This document shows, one piece after another, positions 6,663-12,662 of a DNA stretch of 14,427 nucleotides; the stretch's first letter is position 1, and the number at the start of each line of letters is the position of its first letter. The position numbers and the translations under genes were made by a program. The notes beneath the pieces were generated by a model that made no database searches, was not told the DNA's origin, and was given only the letters and a program-made list of their open reading frames with translations. The stretch spans positions 1 through 14,427 of the forward strand of contig JAZODN010000143.1 of the NCBI GenBank assembly GCA_045597045.1. The letters are read 5' to 3'. This stretch comes from SIG588 sp045597045 (lineage in GTDB: Bacteria; Bacillota; Clostridia; Oscillospirales; Acutalibacteraceae).

Positions 6663-7658
6663 ATGAAAGGGTATCTCTGGTTACTGCTCGGCACCGTCGC
6701 CGCCCTGCTGCTGTTGCCGGTGCCGGCGTTCGGGCGGCTTGCAGCCGAGGACAAGCCGGCGGCACCGCCAACGGGTGCCGCCACGACCACCGTAACCGCC
6801 ACCGTTCCCACCACAGCACCGACCGACACCTTCCGCGTGATGGACACCGCCTCGGGCGAGGTGATCACCATGAGTGAACGGGATTTTCTGATCGGCACCC
6901 TGGCGGCCGAGATGTACCCCACCTATCACCCCGAGGCATTGAAGGCCCAAGCCGTTGCGGCCTACACCTATTACTGTTATCGGCGCGAGGCAGCACGGAG
7001 TGGCGGTGAGGCCGCCGATTTTTCGGACGTGCCCTCCACCTTTCCCGATCTTTACACCGTGGAGGGTATGCAGGCACGGTGGGGGGACCGTTTCGAAGAG
7101 TATCACCAAAAGTTGGCAGATGCGGTTGACGCCGTGTTCGGCGAGGTGATACGTTACGACGGCGAAATCATCATGGCGGTGTACCACGCTATGTCTGTCG
7201 GCGCCACCGAAACCGCCGGTGTGATCTGGGGTAAAGACCTCCCCTATCTGCAATCGGTGAAAAGCCCGGGCGATACCGAGGCAGAAAGCTACCGTTCCAC
7301 TGTGACAGTCAGCCTCTCTGACTTTGCCGCGGCGGTTACCACGCTGGACGTGACACTGGCCGGCGAAGCCGCCGCATGGGTGGACATCGGGGGTATCACA
7401 CGCTCGAAAAGCGGCACCGTCACCGCCGTCACGGTGGGCGACAGTGTTTTGACGGGGCGGCAACTGCGCACCCTGTTTCATCTGCGTTCGGCCGTATTCG
7501 ACCTCGCGTTCGATGCGGAAAACGGGTTTACTTTTGCCGTGGAAGGCTACGGACACGGGGTGGGCATGAGCCAATACGGCGCCAACTGTTTGGCGCAGCA
7601 AGGCAAAAGTTACCGCGACATACTATCCTATTACTACACCGACGTTTCCATCGGTTGA
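6663..7658 (+). CDS. spoIID: SpoIID/LytB-type peptidoglycan lytic transglycosylase
   Basis: In spore formers SpoIID is a membrane-anchored lytic transglycosylase of the mother cell that degrades septal peptidoglycan during engulfment, acting with SpoIIM and SpoIIP. The 331-aa product has an N-terminal hydrophobic segment (about 4-24, signal anchor or signal peptide), a Thr/Pro/Ala-rich linker (about 29-56) and the SpoIID domain. The signature is LAAEMYPTYHPEALKAQAVA with the likely catalytic Glu83, then VYHAMSVGATETAGVIWG and the C-terminal GHGVGMSQYGA (297-307). The start has an AAAGGA site 9 nt upstream. It is divergent from citrate synthase and followed 69 bp later by a helicase with its own promoter, so it is probably monocistronic. 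A related SpoIID-domain wall enzyme not tied to sporulation is also possible. Confidence 0.9.
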   Translation: MKGYLWLLLGTVAALLLLPVPAFGRLAAEDKPAAPPTGAATTTVTATVPTTAPTDTFRVMDTASGEVITMSERDFLIGTLAAEMYPTYHPEALKAQAVAAYTYYCYRREAARSGGEAADFSDVPSTFPDLYTVEGMQARWGDRFEEYHQKLADAVDAVFGEVIRYDGEIIMAVYHAMSVGATETAGVIWGKDLPYLQSVKSPGDTEAESYRSTVTVSLSDFAAAVTTLDVTLAGEAAAWVDIGGITRSKSGTVTAVTVGDSVLTGRQLRTLFHLRSAVFDLAFDAENGFTFAVEGYGHGVGMSQYGANCLAQQGKSYRDILSYYYTDVSIG

Positions 7659-7663
7659 GGTAC

Positions 7664-7692
7664 TTGCAAAATTACGTAATCTATGCTATACT
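7664..7692 (+). promoter_or_regulatory. Promoter of the DEAD-box helicase gene
   Basis: TTGCAA (7664-7669), a 17-bp spacer and TATACT (7687-7692), preceded by the TGC of an extended -10, form a good sigma-A-type promoter right after the spoIID stop. The spacer contains a perfect 10-bp palindrome ATTACGTAAT (7671-7680). The predicted start near 7699 leaves a leader of about 30 nt. Confidence 0.8.
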
Positions 7693-7727
7693 GACGGGGA
7701 ATATATTAAACGAAGATAGGAATGTCT

Positions 7728-9392
7728 ATGCAATTTAAGGATTTGAATTTGATGCTGCCGTTGTTGGAAGCAGTCAAAAAGGTGGGGTATGAAACCCCCT
7801 CCCCCATACAGGAGAAAACCATTCCCTTGGTGTTGAACGGCAGTGACGTGCTCGGCTGCGCCCAAACGGGCACCGGCAAAACGGCGGCGTTTGCGCTGCC
7901 CATCCTGCAGCGATTGTATAAATCCACCCCACGGGAAGCACGGGGACGCGACGCACGTCCGATCCGTGCACTGATCCTCACCCCCACGCGTGAGTTGGCT
8001 ATTCAAATTTATGAAAACTTTTCGCAATACGGCGCGCGGCTTCCCCTGCGCACCGCCGTGATTTTCGGCGGTGTGAACCAAAATCCGCAGGTGGAAGCAC
8101 TTCGGCGCGGCGTGGATATTTTGGTGGCCACCCCCGGTCGGTTGAACGATTTGATCGGACAAGGGCACATCTCCCTTGCGGATCTGGAGATTTTCGTGTT
8201 GGACGAGGCTGACCGTATGCTGGATATGGGCTTCATTCACGACGTGAAGAAGGTCATTGCCAAGTTGCCGCCCAAGCGGCAGACGCTGTTCTTTTCGGCC
8301 ACCATGCCGCCCGAGGTGGAAAAACTGGCCGTACAGCTCCTGCACGATCCTGCCACGGTAAAGATCAGCCCCGTTACCAAAACGGTGGATAAGATTGGCC
8401 AATCCGTCTTTTTCACAGAAAAAGGAAACAAGGTGGAGCTGTTGCTGTGGCTGATGAAACAGCACCAAATGAAGGCGGTGCTGGTGTTCACACGTACCAA
8501 GCATGGGGCCAATCAAGTGGCCGCCAAATTGATGAAAGCCGGTGTTAGTGCACTGGCTATTCACGGCAATAAAAGTCAAAACGCACGGCAAGAAGCGCTG
8601 GGACGCTTTAAGGTGGGCACCCTGCCCGTGTTGGTCGCCACCGACATTGCCGCCCGCGGTATCGACGTGGCCGAACTGCCGTTTGTGGTGAACTTCAACG
8701 TACCCGACACCCCCGAGGCGTATATCCACCGTATTGGGCGCACAGGGCGTGCCGGTCTTTCCGGTCGCGCTTTCACCTTCTGCTGTGCAGAAGAGTTGAA
8801 AGACTGGTGGGATATTGAAAAGCATACACACCAATCGGTGCCGGTGGAACAGTGCCCGTGGTCGGTGGCCGATATGCAACCGGTCGATGCACCCCCTCCC
8901 GGCAGTCATCATCGAACCAACCCTCAAAAGCAAAAAAGCCAACTCAAACAGGAGAGCCAACCCAAGCAGGAGAGCCGACCCAAGCAGGAAAAGAAGATCG
9001 AACCGACCTCTTCTTTCACGGAACCGTCCGGCGGCGCACACCCCTCTTCGTTCGGCTCGGCTTATTCCTCCCGTTACGGTACCCGTCCCGTGCGACACTT
9101 CCAATCCCGTGTCGGCACGCAACCGAAAGCGGAAGATTTTCCGCCACCGCCCCCGACAGGCGGCCATTTTCGCGCGTGGGAGGCGGATGAAGTGCTGCCA
9201 GAACGGCGGCAGATCGTTGCACTAAGCGAAGATAAACCTTTGCAAAACAAAGAAAAGTCGGCAACGAAAGCCGCCGAAAAGTCGGCCCCCACCACCGAAA
9301 ACACCGAGAGAACGCCGCAAAAGAAGCGGCGGCATCGCGGTGGGCGGCGACACCGCAAACCGAATGCCGCACCGAAAGCGGATCCGTCCTGA
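7728..9392 (+). CDS. DEAD-box ATP-dependent RNA helicase (RhlE-like)
   Basis: ATP-driven unwinding of short RNA duplexes, typically in ribosome assembly, RNA decay or cold adaptation. The core (about 1-370) shows every expected motif: Q motif ETPSPIQ (22-28), Walker A AQTGTGKT (45-52), PTRELA (86-91), TPGR (135-138), DEAD (159-162), SAT (190-192), VATDIAARGIDV and HRIGRTGR (334-341). From about 380 to 554 follows a low-complexity tail rich in Lys, Gln, Pro and Ser, with three KQE-type repeats and a strongly basic end (KKRRHRGGRRHRK), probably for RNA binding. Length is 554 aa, longer than minimal RhlE (about 400-450). An ATG at 7722 is in frame, but the AGGA ribosome site lies against it; the ATG at 7728 has proper spacing and the family-typical MQFKDLNL start. 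RhlE versus CshA naming is uncertain. Confidence 0.95.
   Translation: MQFKDLNLMLPLLEAVKKVGYETPSPIQEKTIPLVLNGSDVLGCAQTGTGKTAAFALPILQRLYKSTPREARGRDARPIRALILTPTRELAIQIYENFSQYGARLPLRTAVIFGGVNQNPQVEALRRGVDILVATPGRLNDLIGQGHISLADLEIFVLDEADRMLDMGFIHDVKKVIAKLPPKRQTLFFSATMPPEVEKLAVQLLHDPATVKISPVTKTVDKIGQSVFFTEKGNKVELLLWLMKQHQMKAVLVFTRTKHGANQVAAKLMKAGVSALAIHGNKSQNARQEALGRFKVGTLPVLVATDIAARGIDVAELPFVVNFNVPDTPEAYIHRIGRTGRAGLSGRAFTFCCAEELKDWWDIEKHTHQSVPVEQCPWSVADMQPVDAPPPGSHHRTNPQKQKSQLKQESQPKQESRPKQEKKIEPTSSFTEPSGGAHPSSFGSAYSSRYGTRPVRHFQSRVGTQPKAEDFPPPPPTGGHFRAWEADEVLPERRQIVALSEDKPLQNKEKSATKAAEKSAPTTENTERTPQKKRRHRGGRRHRKPNAAPKADPS
8939..8992 (+). repeat. Three 18-bp tandem repeats inside the helicase tail
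   Basis: Units at 8939-8956, 8957-8974 and 8975-8992 are near-identical (for example CCAACCCAAGCAGGAGAG) and encode QLKQES, QPKQES and RPKQEK. The preceding bases look like a decayed further copy. The repeat keeps the reading frame, so copy-number change would alter tail length without breaking the gene. Confidence 0.85.
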
Positions 9393-9400
9393 AACGGTGA

Positions 9401-9455
9401 TTTTTTTGGTTTATCACTTTAATACGGCAAAAAACTTCTTGACAAACCAAAAAAA
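9401..9455. repeat. 12-bp inverted repeat overlapping the aroF promoter
   Basis: TTTTTTTGGTTT (9401-9412) and its exact reverse complement AAACCAAAAAAA (9444-9455) flank 31 bp. The right arm begins at the last base of the -35 and occupies most of the promoter spacer, while the left arm follows the helicase stop. The arms are AT-rich, so this may be chance, a weak helicase 3' hairpin, or a protein site. The helicase has no other convincing terminator: only a 5-bp stem GTGAT/ATCAC at 9397-9417. Confidence 0.4.
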
Positions 9456-9466
9456 CATGCTATACT
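9439..9466 (+). promoter_or_regulatory. Promoter of the aromatic amino acid operon
   Basis: A perfect TTGACA (9439-9444), a 16-bp spacer and TATACT (9461-9466) with an extended TGC just before the -10 form a strong housekeeping promoter. The predicted start is near 9473, so the transcript has a leader of about 240 nt before aroF, containing the leader ORF and terminator. The 11 bp ATGCTATACTG around the -10 are identical to those of the helicase promoter. Confidence 0.88.
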
Positions 9467-9516
9467 GGAGATATGTTGAGGAATGCAACAGGTTTTAAAA
9501 CAGGAGTGTATATCCC

Positions 9517-9627
9517 ATGAAAACCGCATTGTTTGCAACCGAATATTATTTTAGCTTTTGCTTTACCAACGGTTTTGGTAAGGCCTTTTCGGGTTTGTCT
9601 GCAAGCAGTGTGAACACTTCGGTGTAA
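9517..9627 (+). CDS. Phe/Tyr-rich leader peptide of the aro operon
   Basis: A 36-codon ORF lies between the aroF promoter and a terminator. Its ATG has an AGGAG ribosome site (9502-9506) 10 nt upstream. The peptide carries EYYFSFCF at residues 9-16 and two more Phe at 20 and 24: in all 2 Tyr and 6 Phe in 36 residues, an extreme enrichment. All six Phe codons are TTT. The control codons lie just before a hairpin (9560-9584), and the stop (9625-9627) lies 16 nt before the terminator arm. This is the layout of leader peptides such as those of pheA or trp operons in enterobacteria, where a stalled ribosome selects an antiterminator. Its role as a sensor of charged tRNA-Phe/Tyr is inferred from position and composition. 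It has no other recognised domain or signal sequence. Confidence 0.8.
   Translation: MKTALFATEYYFSFCFTNGFGKAFSGLSASSVNTSV
9560..9584 (+). promoter_or_regulatory. Leader hairpin directly after the Tyr/Phe codons
   Basis: 9560-9569 pairs with 9575-9584 over 10 bp (one GU) around a 5-nt loop, with core TTACCAA/TTGGTAA. It starts right after codons 10-14 (Tyr Tyr Phe Ser Phe). In the attenuator model it is the pause or 1:2 hairpin that a ribosome stalled at those codons would disrupt. Confidence 0.6.
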
Positions 9628-9660
9628 ATCGTATCGCACAAGAAGAGCTTTGCAGCACCC
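9591..9660 (+). promoter_or_regulatory. Candidate antiterminator pairing
   Basis: GGGT (9591-9594) can pair with ACCC (9657-9660), and CTGCAAGC (9599-9606) with GCTTTGCAG (9647-9655, one bulge). This pairing uses the left arm and loop of the terminator stem and so excludes the terminator. The loop encloses a small ACAC-TTCG-GTGT hairpin (9614-9625) at the leader stop codon. The pairing is read by eye and has not been folded computationally. Confidence 0.5.
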
Positions 9661-9680
9661 GCTGCAAAGCTCTTTTTCAT
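9643..9680 (+). terminator. Attenuator terminator upstream of aroF
   Basis: A perfect 13-bp stem (AGAGCTTTGCAGC 9644-9656 with 9661-9673, loop ACCC), extendable by A9643-T9674, is followed by TTTTT within 9673-9677. It lies 16 nt after the leader stop and ends before the AGAGGA ribosome site of aroF. A strong terminator between a promoter and its own operon indicates regulated read-through rather than an operon end. Confidence 0.88.
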
Positions 9681-9710
9681 TTTATCACTCACAGGAAAGA
9701 GGAATTTGTT

Positions 9711-10733
9711 ATGGTTGTTTTGTTAAAAGCCAACCCCAATGAAAAACAGTTGGAAAATCTGGTGCACTGGCTGGAATCCCGCAACATTGAGGTGCACCCC
9801 ACCGTCGGCACCACGCAGACCATTTTGGGTCTGATCGGCGATACCTCCACACTGGATATCGACCTTATCCGCGCACTGGATATCGTGGAAGACGTCAAGC
9901 GTATCCAGGAACCGTATAAAAACGCCAACCGCAAATTCCACCCCGACGACACCACCGTTACCGTCGGCGGTAAGAACAGCACCCCCACCCAAATCGGCGG
10001 CGGTCATTTCGTGATGATCGCCGGTCCGTGTTCAGTAGAATCCGAAGCACAGATCTGCGAAGTGGCGGCAGCAGTCAAAGCCGGCGGTGCCACCATGTTG
10101 CGCGGTGGCGCGTTCAAACCGCGCACCTCGCCGTACGCTTTCCAGGGCATGCGCGCCGAGGGCATTCGTCTGCTGTTGGAAGCGCAGGAAAAAACCGGAT
10201 TGCCCATTGTAACCGAGATTATGGACGCGGAGCAACTGCCGTTATTTGAAGATGTGGATATGATCCAGGTGGGTGCACGCAACATGCAAAACTTTGAATT
10301 ACTCAAGAAACTGGGCCACGTAAACAAACCGATTCTTTTAAAGCGCGGCCTTTCTTCCACGATTGAAGAATTGCTGATGAGTGCCGAATACATTATGGCC
10401 GGCGGCAATCCCAACGTGGTGCTGTGCGAGCGTGGCATCCGCACCTTCGAAACGGTCACGCGCAATACACTGGATATTGCAGCTGTGCCGGTACTGCACA
10501 GCCGTACCCACCTCCCTGTCGTGATCGATCCGAGCCACGCCACCGGCATGGCCCGTCTGGTGGCTCCGCTGTCGCTTGCTTCGACCGCTGCCGGTGCCGA
10601 TGGTCTTATTATTGAAGTACACAATGACCCTGCACACGCCCTGTGTGACGGGCCGCAGTCTCTCACCCCCGATGCATTCACCTCACTCGCCAAACAAGTG
10701 GAAGCCCTGCGCACCGCTATGACGACCGTATAA
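9711..10733 (+). CDS. aroF: 3-deoxy-7-phosphoheptulonate (DAHP) synthase, type I-beta with regulatory N-domain
   Basis: Condenses phosphoenolpyruvate and erythrose 4-phosphate to DAHP, the committed step of the shikimate pathway. The 340-aa product has an N-terminal ferredoxin-like domain (about 1-70, starting MVVLLKANPNEKQLENLV) as in the Thermotoga-type enzyme, where it mediates Tyr/Phe inhibition, then the TIM barrel. Visible active-site elements are the metal-ligand Cys107 in IAGPCSVES, LRGGAFKPRTSPYAFQG, the KRGLSST loop, DPSHATG and IIEVHNDP, which supply the His, Glu and Asp metal ligands. No chorismate mutase domain is fused. The start has an AGAGGA site 7 nt upstream, after the attenuator terminator. 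It is the first structural gene of the operon, so enzyme feedback and transcription attenuation would act on the same step. Confidence 0.97.
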   Translation: MVVLLKANPNEKQLENLVHWLESRNIEVHPTVGTTQTILGLIGDTSTLDIDLIRALDIVEDVKRIQEPYKNANRKFHPDDTTVTVGGKNSTPTQIGGGHFVMIAGPCSVESEAQICEVAAAVKAGGATMLRGGAFKPRTSPYAFQGMRAEGIRLLLEAQEKTGLPIVTEIMDAEQLPLFEDVDMIQVGARNMQNFELLKKLGHVNKPILLKRGLSSTIEELLMSAEYIMAGGNPNVVLCERGIRTFETVTRNTLDIAAVPVLHSRTHLPVVIDPSHATGMARLVAPLSLASTAAGADGLIIEVHNDPAHALCDGPQSLTPDAFTSLAKQVEALRTAMTTV

Positions 10734-10745
10734 GGAGCGTTTACT

Positions 10746-11600
10746 ATGAAAATTGGTATTATAGGCCTTGGTCTGATCGGCGGTTCAATGGCACGCGCCA
10801 TTGCCAAAAACACCGATCACACCGTTCTGGGCCTGGATATCCATGAAGACACCATGTCGAAAGCGCTGCTTTGCGGTGCGGTGGATGCACGCCTGACCGA
10901 CAGCACCTTAAACGAGTGTGACGTGCTGTTGCTGGCGCTTACGCCGCAAGTGTTGGTGCAAGAAGCCGCACGTATTGCCCCGCTATTGAAAAAAGGTGCG
11001 GTTGTGGTGGATCTGTGCGGCGTGAAACGTGCTGTCTACACCGTGCTCTCGCCGTTGGCACGGGAACACGGCTTTTTATACGTCGGCGGTCACCCCATGG
11101 CCGGGCGAGAATACAGCGGCTTCGACAACGGCTCAGCCGCCCTGTTCGAGGGTGCTTCCATGATTCTCACCCCCGATGACACCACCGATATCATGACCTT
11201 ATCCATGCTCAAAGAATTGTTCCTTGCCGCCGGTTTTGCAGAGCTGCGTTTTTCGGATCCCGACAGACATGACCGCACCATTGCTTACACCTCGCAGCTG
11301 GCACACGTGATCTCCAGCGCCTACGTACAATCCCCTACGGCGCTTATGCATAGTGGCTTTTCGGCGGGCAGTTTTAAAGATCTAACCCGTGTCGCTCTGC
11401 TGGATGAAGATATGTGGACAGCGCTGTTTTTGGCAAACAAAGACCATTTGTCCACCGAACTGGATCGGATAATCGCCACTCTCGGCGCCTATTCCGAGGC
11501 ACTTAAAGCCGAAGATGCCGACCGTCTGCATGACTTGTTGCGTAACGGTCGCCTGCAAAAGCTTGCCACCATGGAAGCCGAAAGGAGACACGACGCATGA
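10746..11600 (+). CDS. tyrA: Prephenate dehydrogenase
   Basis: Oxidatively decarboxylates prephenate to 4-hydroxyphenylpyruvate, using NAD(P)+, on the way to tyrosine. The 284-aa product has an N-terminal Rossmann fold (GLGLIGGS at 7-14, acidic Asp31 after the second strand suggesting NAD+ preference) and the prephenate dehydrogenase signatures GGHPMAGREYSGF (His116), HDRTIAYTSQLAHVISSA and GFSAGSFKDLTRVA. There is no C-terminal ACT domain, so allosteric tyrosine control is probably not built into this enzyme. An AAGGAG site overlaps the end of aroF (12-bp gap), and the gene overlaps aroB by 4 bp (ATGA). Its presence ties the operon to tyrosine rather than only chorismate. Confidence 0.95.
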   Translation: MKIGIIGLGLIGGSMARAIAKNTDHTVLGLDIHEDTMSKALLCGAVDARLTDSTLNECDVLLLALTPQVLVQEAARIAPLLKKGAVVVDLCGVKRAVYTVLSPLAREHGFLYVGGHPMAGREYSGFDNGSAALFEGASMILTPDDTTDIMTLSMLKELFLAAGFAELRFSDPDRHDRTIAYTSQLAHVISSAYVQSPTALMHSGFSAGSFKDLTRVALLDEDMWTALFLANKDHLSTELDRIIATLGAYSEALKAEDADRLHDLLRNGRLQKLATMEAERRHDA

Positions 11601-12661
11601 CCGTCACCGAACGTATCACCGTACACACCGCCTCGCCCTACACTGTCACCGTAGGCAAAGACCTGCTGGCTGAAAGCGGCCGGTGGCTGCATATGCTGCA
11701 CACTCCCTGCACCGTCATGCTGGTGACGGACGATACCGTAAATGCATGGTATGCCGATACGGTAGAAAACAGCCTCACGTCGGTGGGATTCACAGTGGTA
11801 CGCTTCGTGTTTGCACACGGCGAAAGCGCAAAGACTGCCACCACCCTGGTAACTCTGCTGGAATCCATGGCCGAGCACACACTCACGCGCAGCGATATGG
11901 TTGTTGCACTGGGCGGCGGCGTCGTCAGTGACCTCGCCGGGTTTGCTGCTGCTGTGTATCTGCGCGGTATCCCTCACGTGACCGTCCCCACCACCTTGCT
12001 GGCTGCAGTGGATGCGGCCGTTGGCGGCAAAACGGGAGTAGACCTGCAAGCAGGAAAAAATCTTGTCGGCGCATTCAAGCAACCGCTGGGCGTACTGTGC
12101 GATACCGAAACGTTTTCCACCTTGCCGCCGGCCGAGTGGCAAAACGGCATGGCCGAAACGATTAAAACGGCCATGTTGAGCGATGCGGAGCTGTTCGCTG
12201 CATTAGAAAAGAGCAAGACGTTTGATCTCGCCGCCGTGGTTGCACGCTGCATCCGCTATAAGGCGAACCTGGTGGAACAGGATGAACAAGACCGTGGACA
12301 ACGGCAGCTGCTTAACCTTGGGCACACCGTGGGGCATGCGCTGGAGCACTGCAGCGGTTTTACGATGGCCCACGGACAAGCCGTAGCCGTCGGTATGGCG
12401 GTCATCACGCGTGCCGCCGTGCGGCGCGGCCTGTGCGATGCCACCACCGCCGAACGGTTGATCCACACGTTGAAAGTCCACGGCCTGCCCACCGAAACAT
12501 CCTTCACTGCAGCGCAATTGGTTGCAGCCGCCATGCACGACAAAAAACGACACGGCGACCGTTTGACCTTGGCGGTACCGCGCGCGGTGGGCCACTGCAT
12601 GCTGCAAGACATTGCGGCGGACGAACTGTTGCTGTGGATAACCGAAGGAAGCGGTGAATGA
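11597..12661 (+). CDS. aroB: 3-dehydroquinate synthase
   Basis: Converts DAHP to 3-dehydroquinate, the second shikimate-pathway step, using catalytic NAD+ and a divalent metal (usually Zn or Co). The 354-aa product is of normal length. Motifs seen: ALGGGVVSDLAGFAAA (104-119, nucleotide binding), VPTTLLAAVDAAVGGKTGVD (130-149), and metal ligands Glu187 in GMAETIK, His243 in LNLGHTVGHALE and His259 in MAHGQAVAVGM. The start overlaps tyrA by 4 bp, and its AAAGGAGA ribosome site is embedded in the last codons of tyrA, indicating translational coupling. The stop lies 1 bp before the aroA ATG. Identification is secure. Confidence 0.97.
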   Translation: MTVTERITVHTASPYTVTVGKDLLAESGRWLHMLHTPCTVMLVTDDTVNAWYADTVENSLTSVGFTVVRFVFAHGESAKTATTLVTLLESMAEHTLTRSDMVVALGGGVVSDLAGFAAAVYLRGIPHVTVPTTLLAAVDAAVGGKTGVDLQAGKNLVGAFKQPLGVLCDTETFSTLPPAEWQNGMAETIKTAMLSDAELFAALEKSKTFDLAAVVARCIRYKANLVEQDEQDRGQRQLLNLGHTVGHALEHCSGFTMAHGQAVAVGMAVITRAAVRRGLCDATTAERLIHTLKVHGLPTETSFTAAQLVAAAMHDKKRHGDRLTLAVPRAVGHCMLQDIAADELLLWITEGSGE

Positions 12662-12662
12662 G

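Noticed and set aside
8939..8992. CRISPR-like repeat array
   Set aside because: The 18-bp units are contiguous without spacers and encode an in-frame protein repeat.
9473..9710. T-box or other tRNA-sensing riboswitch before aroF
   Set aside because: The conserved T-box sequence (AGGGTGGNACCGCG-like) is absent, and a translated Tyr/Phe-rich ORF fills most of the leader.
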